The translations under genes and the position numbers were made by a program. A DNA stretch of 41,531 nt from Leucobacter sp. Ag1 (GTDB lineage Bacteria; Actinomycetota; Actinomycetes; Actinomycetales; Microbacteriaceae). Positions 16,781 to 25,088 of the stretch are shown one piece after another. The stretch is from NCBI RefSeq assembly GCF_000980875.1, contig NZ_LAYO01000080.1, positions 1-41,531 of the forward strand, read 5' to 3'. The stretch's first letter is position 1, and the number at the start of each line of letters is the position of its first letter. Below the pieces are notes generated by a model, which was given only the letters and a program-made list of their open reading frames with translations, ran no database searches and was not told the origin of the DNA.

Positions 16781-18820
16781 ATGAGAGATCGGCGCACTCG
16801 GCGAGGGATCAGGGCCGGAGGCACGCTCGCCTGCGCGCTTGCGATGGTGGCCGCGGCGACGGTCTGGGCCGGGGCGGCGGCCCCGGCTCGGGCGGCGCAG
16901 CCCGCGCCTGTCGTGCTCACGAGTCCGGGAAGCCACGCGGTCGTCGTGCCCGCCGGGGCGAAGTCGGTGCGCGTGGTCGCTCAAGGCGGTTCCGGGGCGA
17001 AAGCCTATCCGCACGTGTCGCCCACGCCCGGCGCGGGCGCGCGGGTGCTCGCGGACCTGCCGGTCGTGCCGGGGGAGACGCTCGTCGCGGTGATCGGGGG
17101 GAACGCCGAAGGTTCGACCGGAGGGGCGAACGGTGGCGCCAGCGGCACCCGGCCCGAGGCATCGACCGTCGTCCACGGGGGTGGTGGCGGTGGAGCCACG
17201 GACCTGCGCCGCGGAGGCTCCGCGCTCGCCGACCGGGTGCTCGTCGCGGGCGGCGGAGGCGGTACCTCCGGTCTGGGCGGTACGAACGGTGGATCCGCGG
17301 GGGGCCTCACCGGGGCCGCCGGAACGACCGCAGGAGGGTGCACCGGCGATGCCGGGGGCGGAACGCCGACTGGCGGTGGAGTTCCGGGAGATCCCTGCAT
17401 CGGCGCGATCGGGACCCCCGGTCTCCTCGGGTCCGGCGGCGCTCCGGGGTTCTACGACAGCACGAACAACATGGGCGGTGGTGGTGGCGGTGGCCTCTAC
17501 GGCGGCGGAGGCGGGAGCCCGTGGGGCGGCGGCGGCGCAGGTTCCAGCTTCGCCGCCGCGAACGCGACGAACGTCTCGATGAGTGCCGGCCCGCTCGGGG
17601 CGACGCCATCGATGGAACTCGAGTTCACGTTTCAGCCGGCCAGCCGGATCGCGCTCGCGCTCTCGGCGGGTAACGTCGTCGCCGACGGGACGAGCACGGT
17701 CGCGGCGACCGCGACGGTCAGCGACGCCGACGGCAATCCGGTCGCGGGCGAGAACGTCGTGTTCGAGAGCAGCGACTCGGGACAGCGGGTCGGCGACACC
17801 GTTGACCACGGTGACGGAACCTACTCGGCCGAGATCCGCGCCTCCGCCCGCGTCGGACTGACGACCATCACCGCTCGCGATCTCTCCGCGGATCCCGCGA
17901 TCGCGGCGACCGCCTCCCTGCGGCAGGGACCGGGATCCGTCACTGAGATCGGCGGCGAGATGATGCCCGACCGGCTCGTCGCCGACGGTACTTCCACCAC
18001 GGGGATCGATCTGTACGCCTTCGACGCGTTCGGCCATCGGGTTCCCGGCCAACGGATCACGGTGGAGGCGAGCGACCCGGGAGTGGGGATCGGTGAGGTT
18101 CGTGACCGCGAAGACGGCAGCTACCGGGTCCGGATCACCGCGTCGAAGCGGGCCGGGGAGGTGCAGCTCACCGCGATCGACCGATCCGTCTCGCCGGAGG
18201 TGCGCAGAAGCTTCACGCTCACGCTGCTTCCAGGAGCTCCGGTTTCGGCCCGGCTGAGTCTCGACCCCGGCACGATCGTCGCCGACGGCAAGTCGTCCAC
18301 GCGGTTCCGCGCGGACGTCAGCGATGCGAACGGAAACCCGGTTCCCGGACTCGAGCTCGATCTGCGGTCCAGCGACCGCGGCCAGCTCATCGGAGGGATC
18401 ACCGAGACCGGTCCCGGCACATACGCCGCGACCGTGCGTTCCTCGACCGCCGCGGGACGCAGCACGCTGACGCTCTCGACAGCGCAGGAACCGGAGGAAC
18501 CGGAGGCGCCGCTCGAGCGCGCCTCGGCTCTCGATACGCTGATCGCCGCACCTGACGCAGTACTCGGAACCGTCGAGCTCGTCCAGCGCGCTCCCGCGGT
18601 CGACCCGATCGACCCGACCGATCCCCAGGAGCCGACCGATCCGACGAAGCCGGTACCGCCGGGCCCGGGCGATGCGCCGGATCCGAGCACCGAGGGATCG
18701 GGACGGACTCTGGCGACCACCGGCGGTGCGTCAGAGCCGGGTACGGTGGCGCTCGCCGCCGTGCTCCTCGGACTCGGCGGCGGCACGATGCTCGTGCTCA
18801 GGAGACGAGTAGAGGCGTGA
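16781..18820 (+). CDS. Cell-wall-anchored Gly-rich surface protein with three Ig-like (Big_1) repeats
   Basis: A 679-residue exported protein. Residues 1-38 are a signal peptide (twin basic start, hydrophobic core, AxA-type cleavage after ARA). Residues about 40-280 are Gly-rich, with runs such as GGGGGGG near 231-245. Three invasin/intimin-type Ig-like repeats follow (about 286-380, 383-480, 482-575), each with a VADGTS/VADGKS start and a GDGTY or GPGTY strand. A Pro/Asp stalk (about 606-640) leads to the sorting signal LATTGG at 644-649, a membrane helix and an RRR tail. LAxTG is the motif reported for class E sortases of Actinobacteria; no sortase gene is in this window. Likely an adhesin or coat protein, probably controlled by the divergent two-component operon (inference). 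Confidence 0.88.
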   Translation: MRDRRTRRGIRAGGTLACALAMVAAATVWAGAAAPARAAQPAPVVLTSPGSHAVVVPAGAKSVRVVAQGGSGAKAYPHVSPTPGAGARVLADLPVVPGETLVAVIGGNAEGSTGGANGGASGTRPEASTVVHGGGGGGATDLRRGGSALADRVLVAGGGGGTSGLGGTNGGSAGGLTGAAGTTAGGCTGDAGGGTPTGGGVPGDPCIGAIGTPGLLGSGGAPGFYDSTNNMGGGGGGGLYGGGGGSPWGGGGAGSSFAAANATNVSMSAGPLGATPSMELEFTFQPASRIALALSAGNVVADGTSTVAATATVSDADGNPVAGENVVFESSDSGQRVGDTVDHGDGTYSAEIRASARVGLTTITARDLSADPAIAATASLRQGPGSVTEIGGEMMPDRLVADGTSTTGIDLYAFDAFGHRVPGQRITVEASDPGVGIGEVRDREDGSYRVRITASKRAGEVQLTAIDRSVSPEVRRSFTLTLLPGAPVSARLSLDPGTIVADGKSSTRFRADVSDANGNPVPGLELDLRSSDRGQLIGGITETGPGTYAATVRSSTAAGRSTLTLSTAQEPEEPEAPLERASALDTLIAAPDAVLGTVELVQRAPAVDPIDPTDPQEPTDPTKPVPPGPGDAPDPSTEGSGRTLATTGGASEPGTVALAAVLLGLGGGTMLVLRRRVEA

Positions 18821-18849
18821 GCCGGCGCGGTCCGAGGGGTTCCGAAGCG

Positions 18850-18861
18850 TAGGCTCGGGGT
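18850..18861 (+). promoter_or_regulatory. Leaderless promoter element of the AraC-type gene
   Basis: TAGGCT (18850-18855) ends exactly 6 bases before GTG 18862; no ribosome site is present. Confidence 0.45.
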
Positions 18862-19797
18862 GTGAACGAGCGCGCGCCGGAACGGACGGTGGACATCGAA
18901 GGGCTGCCCGAGCGCTTCATCGCGGATCTCGACGCGGCCGATATCGCGCGCGGCGGTGCGCGCCCGGTGGGCGGCGCGCTGCGGATGCACTCGCGCATGC
19001 GCACGTTCGGTGCGGTCGTGCTCCATGAGGTGTTCGGATCGCTGACGGAGTTCGAACGCCGGCCGCCGTGGCCGGGATCGCCGACGTGGGATCTGGTGTT
19101 CATCGACAGAGGAACGTTCGCGTACCTGAGTGAGGGGACCTGGAAACCGGCGTCCGGACGGCTCATGATCGGCCCGAGCGGGATACCGGGGCGCGTGCGG
19201 CTCGGTCAGGATTGCCGCTTCCTCATCGTGCGTGTGCCGAAGGTCCTGCTGCCCGCACCGAGTCGGCTCCGCGAGGAGGTCAGATTCGGGACGCACTTGA
19301 CGCTGATCGAGGAATCCATGCGCGCCTTCGTCGCGCGGGCCGTGCGCAGCGAGAAGGAGATCGCCGAGGGCGAGAGCGCCGCGGTCGACCGGATCCTCGT
19401 CGAGATGGCCGGTGCGGTGCTGCTCGGACGGCTCGGCCGGGATCCGGTGCGGGCCTCGCCCCGCGCGGCCCTGCGCGAGCGAGCACTCGGCGAACTCGCC
19501 CGCAGAGCGGCCGATCCGTCCTTCGCTCCCGCGGATCTTGCCCGGGCGACCGGCGCATCGCTGCGGCATCTGCAGGGCGTCTTCGCCGAGGCCGGGATCT
19601 CCGTCGCGGGGGAACTGCGCCGGGCGCGCGCCGAGGCCGCGCATGCGCTGCTGCGGGACCCCGCCCACGACGGTCTCGATATGGAGACGGTCGCGGCCCG
19701 CGCCGGGTTCGGGTCGGCGCGGGCCATGCGGACGGCCCTCGAACGTCAGCTGGGCAGCGGCCCGCGTGCGCTCCGGTCCGGGAGGGATCGGCTTTGA
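18862..19797 (+). CDS. AraC-family transcriptional regulator
   Basis: A 311-residue protein whose C-terminal third (about residues 205-305) has two helix-turn-helix units, FAPADLARATGASLRHLQGVF and LDMETVAARAGFGSARAMRTAL, as in AraC/XylS proteins. The N-terminal 200 residues resemble the cupin-like ligand domain of the AraC-binding-like family, starting with the region around RMRTFGAVVLHEV. The ligand is unknown. It lies downstream of the surface protein gene on the same strand but has its own probable leaderless promoter, and it converges on the aromatic cluster with a 31-bp gap. Targets cannot be told from sequence; the flanking genes are candidates. Confidence 0.82.
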   Translation: MNERAPERTVDIEGLPERFIADLDAADIARGGARPVGGALRMHSRMRTFGAVVLHEVFGSLTEFERRPPWPGSPTWDLVFIDRGTFAYLSEGTWKPASGRLMIGPSGIPGRVRLGQDCRFLIVRVPKVLLPAPSRLREEVRFGTHLTLIEESMRAFVARAVRSEKEIAEGESAAVDRILVEMAGAVLLGRLGRDPVRASPRAALRERALGELARRAADPSFAPADLARATGASLRHLQGVFAEAGISVAGELRRARAEAAHALLRDPAHDGLDMETVAARAGFGSARAMRTALERQLGSGPRALRSGRDRL

Positions 19798-19828
19798 GCA
19801 TGCCGGGCGGTCGCGCCTCCCGTCCGCA

Positions 19829-20449
19829 TCAGGGCAGCAGCGCGAAGCCGGTCTCGTACCGGGTCTTGCCGAGCGCGGCCATGATGATCTGCAGGAAGCC
19901 CATCGCCTCCAGTTCCCGCGCGCGCGTCAGCGGGCCGACGTCGATCGCGCGCATGCCCGCCGCCTCGACGAGCGCCGCGACCTGCTGTTTGGCGTCCGCG
20001 TAGTCCCCGGCGACGAGCACGGTCGTGGGCGTCGTGCCGTTCGTGCCGCTGACGAGCGTGTCGCCGAGGTTGACGTTGAAGGCCTTCACGACCGCCGCAC
20101 CCTCGGGCAGCTGCTGGGCGAGCTCGGCCGCGGTCGAGGAATCGGCCGGGGACAGCAGCTCGTCGTACGTGCTGAAGTCGATGGGGTTGCTGATGTCGAT
20201 CACGACCTTCTCGCCGAGCTGGTCCCGATAGCGCTCCAGGATCCCCGGGTACGCCGAGTAGGGGACCGCGAGCACGACGAGATCGCCGGTGAGTCGATCG
20301 CCCAGCGCGCCGTACGTGAAGCCGGGCCGTGCGGCGGATGCGCTCGCCGCGCTGCGCTTGACGATCTGGACCTCCGCGCCGGCGCGCACGGCGACCTCGG
20401 CGATCGCCGCGCCCATCTTGCCGCTGCCGATGATGCTGATGGTGGTCAT
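19829..20449 (-). CDS. NAD(P)-binding oxidoreductase, F420-dependent NADP reductase-like
   Basis: A 206-residue protein with an N-terminal Rossmann motif GSGKMG (residues 8-13) and the fold of the NADP oxidoreductase coenzyme F420-dependent family (PF03807), including ISNPIDF and the VKAFNV segment. Members include true F420:NADP reductases and relatives with other or unknown roles. ATG 20449 has GGAGG 8 bases upstream and overlaps the monooxygenase stop (ATGA), so the two are co-translated. In this cluster it might recycle NADPH for the monooxygenase or reduce a pathway intermediate; both are inference. Confidence 0.82.
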   Translation of the reverse strand: MTTISIIGSGKMGAAIAEVAVRAGAEVQIVKRSAASASAARPGFTYGALGDRLTGDLVVLAVPYSAYPGILERYRDQLGEKVVIDISNPIDFSTYDELLSPADSSTAAELAQQLPEGAAVVKAFNVNLGDTLVSGTNGTTPTTVLVAGDYADAKQQVAALVEAAGMRAIDVGPLTRARELEAMGFLQIIMAALGKTRYETGFALLP

Positions 20450-21663
20450 GCGGGAATCCTCCGGAATCGGGTGAGCGCCTGCTCGGCGACTTTCTGGGCG
20501 TCGTAGTCGAACACCGCGCCGCGTCGGAAGTCGCGCCCGACGCGGATGTCGGCGTCGCGCTTCTCCAGGTTCGCGAACTCGTACTGGGCGTCGAACATGG
20601 CGCCGGCGCGGCGCGAGCCGTTCTGCAGGATCGCGGTGCGCTGCATGCGGACGGCGGCGTAGCGGCGGAAGGCCTCGGGGATGCCGTCGACCCCGTCGGC
20701 CGCGGCGAGGAAGGTCGCCAGCGCCATGCTGTCCTCGATCGCCTGGTTCACGCCCTGGCCCTGATGGGGCAGCATCGTGTGCGCCGCATCTCCGAGGAGC
20801 GTGATCGGACCGTTCGACCAGTTCGTGAGCGGCTCGTGGTCGAACAGGCCCCACCAGAAGGTCCGCTCGATGGCCGCGATGAAGCTCTGGAGGCGCGGAT
20901 CCCAGCCGTCGCCCGCGAACTCGGCGGCGAGCTCGCTCACCTCGGCCGACCCGGACCACGGGCCGTTCAGCGGCCGGTCGCTCGGGATGCCTGCGACGAA
21001 GTTGAACAGCTTGCGCTGCTGCAGCGGGTAGCACATGAAGTGGCGGCTGTCGCCCATCCAGACCTGGCTGATCATGGGCCAGTCCTCGGGGAGGCGGGAC
21101 GCGTCGACGACTCCGCGGTAGACGATGTAGCCGGAGTAGACGGGGTCGGGGTGCTGGTCGACGGACTTCCGCACCACCGAGTGGATGCCGTCGGCACCGA
21201 TCACCGCGTCGAAGTCCTCCTCGACGCCGTTCTCGAACGCGAGACTGACGCCGGATCCGAGGGGCTCGACGGATTGCAGTCGATGCCCGAGCCGGATGCG
21301 TTCGGGATCGACCTCGGCTGCCAGGGCGCCGATGAGGTCCGGCCGGTACATGCCGATGTTCTGGTACCGCTTGGCGGAATCCTCCCAGGCGGCGTCGGTG
21401 ACGAGGCCGCCCATCGCGTCCAGGTAGACGCCGTGCCCGTCGGGGACGGCCCCGAGCGAGCGGATCCGGTCGAGGACGCCGAGCGCATCGAGCACCCGCG
21501 CCGCGTTGGGGGCGACCGTGACGCCCGCGCCGACCTCGCCGAGCCGGCTCGCCTGCTCGAACACGGTGACGTCGACTCCGGCGATTCGGGTGAGCGCGAT
21601 CGCGGCGGTGAGGCCGCCCATCCCGCCGCCGATGATCGCGACCCTGGTGGACTGACTTACCAT
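20446..21663 (-). CDS. FAD-dependent aromatic monooxygenase (salicylate/3-hydroxybenzoate hydroxylase-like)
   Basis: A 405-residue flavoprotein of the group A aromatic hydroxylases. It has the FAD dinucleotide motif IGGGMGGL (11-18), the GADGIHSVVR motif that touches FAD and NAD(P)H, and the GDAAHTMLPHQGQG motif that binds the ribityl chain. These enzymes add one oxygen to an aromatic acid using NAD(P)H and O2; salicylate 1-hydroxylase, 3-hydroxybenzoate 6-hydroxylase and 6-hydroxynicotinate 3-monooxygenase are the closest types by length and motif. Which substrate is used cannot be told. AGGAG precedes ATG 21663. It is the second gene of a transporter-hydroxylase-reductase operon; no ring-cleavage dioxygenase is in the window. 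Confidence 0.88.
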   Translation of the reverse strand: MVSQSTRVAIIGGGMGGLTAAIALTRIAGVDVTVFEQASRLGEVGAGVTVAPNAARVLDALGVLDRIRSLGAVPDGHGVYLDAMGGLVTDAAWEDSAKRYQNIGMYRPDLIGALAAEVDPERIRLGHRLQSVEPLGSGVSLAFENGVEEDFDAVIGADGIHSVVRKSVDQHPDPVYSGYIVYRGVVDASRLPEDWPMISQVWMGDSRHFMCYPLQQRKLFNFVAGIPSDRPLNGPWSGSAEVSELAAEFAGDGWDPRLQSFIAAIERTFWWGLFDHEPLTNWSNGPITLLGDAAHTMLPHQGQGVNQAIEDSMALATFLAAADGVDGIPEAFRRYAAVRMQRTAILQNGSRRAGAMFDAQYEFANLEKRDADIRVGRDFRRGAVFDYDAQKVAEQALTRFRRIPA

Positions 21664-21702
21664 TTCTGCTCCTTGACTGAATTGCGAGGCACGGACGGCG
21701 AC

Positions 21703-23082
21703 CTAGCGCGCCGGTGCCGGTTCGAGCGCTTCCGCCCGCGCGGTGAACACGGTGGCCCCGGCGGCCTGCTTGGCCTCGTGGTCGGGACCGAGGGGGATGC
21801 CGCTCCGGTCCCGGAGGCAGAGGGTCGCCGCGCCGCCGATGAGGGAGGCGGCGAGGAGGTAGCCGGAGACGGCGGTCGTCGAACCCGTGGCCTCCAGGAG
21901 CATCTGCGCGATCATGGGCGCGAAGGCGCCGCCGAGGACCGCCCCGATCGCGTAGGTGATCGAGACGCCCGAGAACCGGATCGATGCCGGGAAGATCTCG
22001 GAGTACCACGCGGCCAGCGGGCCGTAGGTGAGGCCGAGCCCGATCGAGATGAGGACGAGCGCGGTGTAGAGCCCGGGCAGTCCGCCGTTGTCGACGAGCC
22101 AGAAGACGGGGAACACGACGAGCGCCTGCAGTGCGAAGCCGATGAGGAAGGTGCTGCGCCGGCCGATCCGGTCGGAGAGGATGCCCGCGACGAGCGTCGA
22201 GAGGAACCAGACGGCCGCGGCCGTCGCCGCCGCGACGAGCACCGCCGTGGTGTCGAGGCTCTGCACGTTGATCGCGTAGCTGTTGAGGAAGCCGCCGGTG
22301 GTCATGTAGCCGAGCGTGCCGTTGCCGGCGAAGACGAGCGCGGCGAGGAGCACGAGGTGCCAGTGCCGCTTGAACACCTCGACGATCGGAACGCTCGGCT
22401 GCGCGCCCCGCTCGGCGAGCTCCGCGAACACGGGGCTCTCCTCGACCGTGCGGCGGATCACGAAGCCGACGACGATGAGCACGACGCTCAGGAGGAACGG
22501 AACACGCCAGCCCCATTCGAGGTAGGCGGCGCCGGGGGAGACGACGCCGGTCATGAGCGCGGTCACGCCGGAGGCGAGGAGGAAACCGAGGGGCACCCCG
22601 AGCTGGGGCCAGGATCCCGCGCGGCCGCGGCGGTCCGCGGGAGCGTGCTCGACCGCCATGAGCACGGCTCCGCCCCACTCGCCGCCGGCGCTGAGGCCCT
22701 GGAGGATGCGGAGGAGCAGGAGGAGGACCGGTGCCGCGGTGCCGATCTGCGCATAGGTCGGCAGCAGGCCGACGAGGGTCGTCGCGGCACCCATGAGGAC
22801 GAGCGTGAGGACGAGCATCGCCCGCCGCCCGAGGCGATCCCCGAAGTGCCCGGCGAGGAACGCGCCGAGCGGGCGGAAGAGGAACGAGATGCCGACCGTC
22901 GCGAAGGAGAGCAGCAGCCCGATCTCGTGCCCGGCCGGCTGGAAGAAGAGCTGCGCGAAGACGAGCCCGGCGCTCGTCGCGTAGATGAAGAAGTCGTACC
23001 ACTCGATCGTGGTTCCGATGATCGTCGCGAAGGCGATCCGGCGTTGCGAGGTCTGCGCGCTCGCGGAGGCTGAAGAGGTCAT
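21703..23082 (-). CDS. MFS transporter, metabolite:H+ symporter (MHS) type
   Basis: A 459-residue protein with about twelve membrane helices. The first helix has the GTTIEWYDFFIYATSAG sequence typical of MHS carriers (ProP, KgtP, ShiA, and several aromatic-acid carriers), and the loop motif GDRLGRR of the superfamily is present (second copy SDRIGRR). It probably brings an aromatic or dicarboxylic acid into the cell for the hydroxylase encoded next. I chose ATG 23082 by family length; ATG 23100, six codons upstream, is an alternative. It is the first gene of the operon and diverges from the LysR gene. Confidence 0.88.
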   Translation of the reverse strand: MTSSASASAQTSQRRIAFATIIGTTIEWYDFFIYATSAGLVFAQLFFQPAGHEIGLLLSFATVGISFLFRPLGAFLAGHFGDRLGRRAMLVLTLVLMGAATTLVGLLPTYAQIGTAAPVLLLLLRILQGLSAGGEWGGAVLMAVEHAPADRRGRAGSWPQLGVPLGFLLASGVTALMTGVVSPGAAYLEWGWRVPFLLSVVLIVVGFVIRRTVEESPVFAELAERGAQPSVPIVEVFKRHWHLVLLAALVFAGNGTLGYMTTGGFLNSYAINVQSLDTTAVLVAAATAAAVWFLSTLVAGILSDRIGRRSTFLIGFALQALVVFPVFWLVDNGGLPGLYTALVLISIGLGLTYGPLAAWYSEIFPASIRFSGVSITYAIGAVLGGAFAPMIAQMLLEATGSTTAVSGYLLAASLIGGAATLCLRDRSGIPLGPDHEAKQAAGATVFTARAEALEPAPAR

Positions 23083-23220
23083 CGAGGTCCCTAACGTCAT
23101 TGTTGTCCCTGCGGGAGGGAGGGCTGCCATCCATCGTGATGCGCACGACTCTGCGTGTAAATCACGGTTCTTCGAGGATATAATTCGGTTGAATCGAAGA
23201 AGATGCATCGAGGAGGAACC
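23083..23220. promoter_or_regulatory. Divergent control region of the aromatic cluster
   Basis: A perfect TATAAT (23179-23184) serves the LysR gene on the + strand, with TGTAAA (23156-23161) 17 bases before it. An 8-bp inverted repeat TTCTTCGA (23168-23175) and TCGAAGAA (23194-23201) brackets the -10 box, and a shorter ATTC/GAAT repeat lies inside. These fit autoregulation by a LysR protein, though the classic T-N11-A box is not certain. Confidence 0.55.
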
Positions 23221-24180
23221 GTGGCCGATGTGAGTCTGCGCCAGTTGGAGCTGTTCGCCGCGCTCCCGAACTTCGCCACGCTCAGCGCGGCGGCGGCACA
23301 CCTGCACATCTCGGAATCCGCGCTGTCGCAGGCGATCACGGTGCTCGAACGCACCGTCGGCGAGCAGCTGTGCGTCCGCCGGAAGGCTCGCGGGCTCACG
23401 CTGACCCCGACCGGGCAGCAGTTCGCCAAGCGGGCCCGACGGATCGTCGCCGAGACGCAGGAACTGGTGCTGGGGGCGGGCCTCGGGCAGGAGCTGCACG
23501 GGCCCGTGAAGCTGGGCTGCTACTCGACCTTCGCGACGAACGTGGTGCCCGAGCTCCTGGAGGAGTTCCCGAAGCTCCACCCCGGCGTGCGCATGGAGAT
23601 CATGGTCGGCACCAACGAGGAGCTGCTCTCGGCGCTCGAAGCGGGGCGCCTCGACGTCGCCCTCGTGTACGACGTGTCGCTGCCCGTCGGATACCGTCGC
23701 CGCAAGATCTACGCGACCGAGCTCGAGGTCCACCTGCACCCGGATCATCCGCTCGCGTCGGCCGGAACGGTCGACCTGCCGGACCTCGCCCATCAGCCCT
23801 ACATCCAGTTCGACGCGACCCCCGGCACCGTGAACGTCACCGACGCGTTCGCCGCCCGCGGCCTCAAACCGTCGATCGAGGCCCGGGTCAGCGAGATCGG
23901 GCTGGTCGAGGCGCTCGTGGGGCGCGGGCTCGGCTACGGCCTGCTCATGTCCCGGCCCAACGCGGCCACGACGAGCCTCGAGGGGCGGCCGATCGTCATC
24001 CGTCCGCTCGACCCGCCCGTCACGGTCACCCATGTGGTGGGGATCTGGCCCGAGGACATGGACCTGACCTCGCGGGCGCTCGCGCTGCTGGACTTCGCCG
24101 CGGAACGGCTCGGCGGTCGCGACGGCGGTCGCGACCGTGGTCATGACCGCGCAGAATCCGGGGCGGTCGCCGCACGCTAG
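23221..24180 (+). CDS. LysR-family transcriptional regulator
   Basis: A 319-residue regulator. The N-terminal winged helix-turn-helix (about residues 5-65, LRQLELFAALPNFATLSAAA then SALSQAITVLE) is typical, followed by a periplasmic-binding-protein-like effector domain (about 92-290). The tail is Gly/Arg/Asp-rich. GTG 23221 follows AGGAGG at 23211-23216; an upstream in-frame ATG at 23203 is less likely because it lies before the ribosome site. It diverges from the transporter-monooxygenase-reductase operon, the standard layout for a LysR activator whose inducer is the pathway substrate or product (inference). Its stop overlaps the parA promoter. Confidence 0.88.
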   Translation: MADVSLRQLELFAALPNFATLSAAAAHLHISESALSQAITVLERTVGEQLCVRRKARGLTLTPTGQQFAKRARRIVAETQELVLGAGLGQELHGPVKLGCYSTFATNVVPELLEEFPKLHPGVRMEIMVGTNEELLSALEAGRLDVALVYDVSLPVGYRRRKIYATELEVHLHPDHPLASAGTVDLPDLAHQPYIQFDATPGTVNVTDAFAARGLKPSIEARVSEIGLVEALVGRGLGYGLLMSRPNAATTSLEGRPIVIRPLDPPVTVTHVVGIWPEDMDLTSRALALLDFAAERLGGRDGGRDRGHDRAESGAVAAR

Positions 24181-24183
24181 GAT
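24178..24183 (+). promoter_or_regulatory. Candidate -10 box of the parA-scpAB-rluB operon
   Basis: TAGGAT overlaps the LysR stop codon. A leader of about 25 bases with GGAGG precedes ATG 24215, so this operon is not leaderless. No clear -35 box is visible. Confidence 0.4.
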
Positions 24184-24214
24184 GGATCGTTAGCGACTCG
24201 AGAGGAGGGCCGGA

Positions 24215-25069
24215 ATGGCGAAGCAGCAGGTCGAGCTCGGTCCCACCGGGCGACCCGAGCGGATCATTCCGGCACCGAAGAAGCTCGATCGCCACGGCCC
24301 CGCGCGCATCATCGCGATGTGCAACCAGAAGGGCGGCGTCGGCAAGACGACGAGCACCATCAACCTCGCCGCCGCGCTCGCGCGCTACGGCCGTCGGGTG
24401 CTGGCCGTCGACTTCGACCCCCAGGGCGCGCTCTCGGCCGGCCTCGGCGTGCCCGCGCACGACGTGCCGACCATCTACGACCTCATGCTCGGCAAGGTCA
24501 AGGACCCGCGCGAGGCGATCGTGCGCACCGCGACCCCCGGTCTCGACGTGATCCCGGCGAACATCGACCTGTCGGCCGCCGAGGTGCACCTCGTCACGGA
24601 GGTCGCGCGCGAGCAGATCCTCGCGGGCGTGCTCCGCAAGGTCGTCGACGACTACGACGTGATCCTCATCGACTGCCAGCCCTCGCTGGGCCTCCTCACG
24701 GTGAACGCCCTTACCGCGAGCCACGGCGTGCTGATCCCGCTCGCCTGCGAGTACTTCGCGCTGCGCGGTGTCGCGCTGCTCGTCGAGACCATCGACAAGG
24801 TGAAGGACCGCCTCAACCCGGCGCTCGAGCTCGACGGCATCCTCGCAACCATGTACGACTCGCGCACCCTGCACGCGCGCGAGGTGCTCGAGCGCGTCGT
24901 CGACACCTTCGACGACCAGGTGTTCGACACCGTCATCGGCCGCACCGTGAAGCTGCCCGACGCGCAGATCGCGGCGAAGCCGATCCTCGACTACGCGCCG
25001 TCGAACGCGGCGTCGGAGGCCTACCTGAAGCTGGCGCGCGAGCTCGTCGCCCGCGGCGTGGTCGCCTGA
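24215..25069 (+). CDS. ParA/Soj-family ATPase
   Basis: A 284-residue ATPase with the deviant Walker A KGGVGKTT (39-46), the DFDPQG motif after strand 2, and the IDCQPSLGLLTVNAL Walker B region. ParA proteins bind DNA with ATP and move partition complexes. This one is encoded with scpA and scpB and without parB, as in many Actinobacteria, and is distinct from the parAB pair near the origin. It may help chromosome segregation or condensin placement; the exact role is unproven. GGAGG lies ahead of ATG 24215. Confidence 0.92.
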   Translation: MAKQQVELGPTGRPERIIPAPKKLDRHGPARIIAMCNQKGGVGKTTSTINLAAALARYGRRVLAVDFDPQGALSAGLGVPAHDVPTIYDLMLGKVKDPREAIVRTATPGLDVIPANIDLSAAEVHLVTEVAREQILAGVLRKVVDDYDVILIDCQPSLGLLTVNALTASHGVLIPLACEYFALRGVALLVETIDKVKDRLNPALELDGILATMYDSRTLHAREVLERVVDTFDDQVFDTVIGRTVKLPDAQIAAKPILDYAPSNAASEAYLKLARELVARGVVA

Positions 25070-25088
25070 GCGGTCCGATGGGCGCGGC

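Noticed and set aside
19829..23146. An 1105-codon minus-strand frame covering the transporter, hydroxylase and reductase genes.
   Set aside because: Only its last 206 codons (the reductase) show a protein family; the rest is Arg/Pro/Gly noise in a shifted frame over two well-supported genes.
14040..24180. A prophage or integrative element in the xerD-parA interval.
   Set aside because: No integrase, transposase, phage structural gene, tRNA or flanking attachment repeat is visible; XerD itself is the housekeeping recombinase with the standard neighbours.
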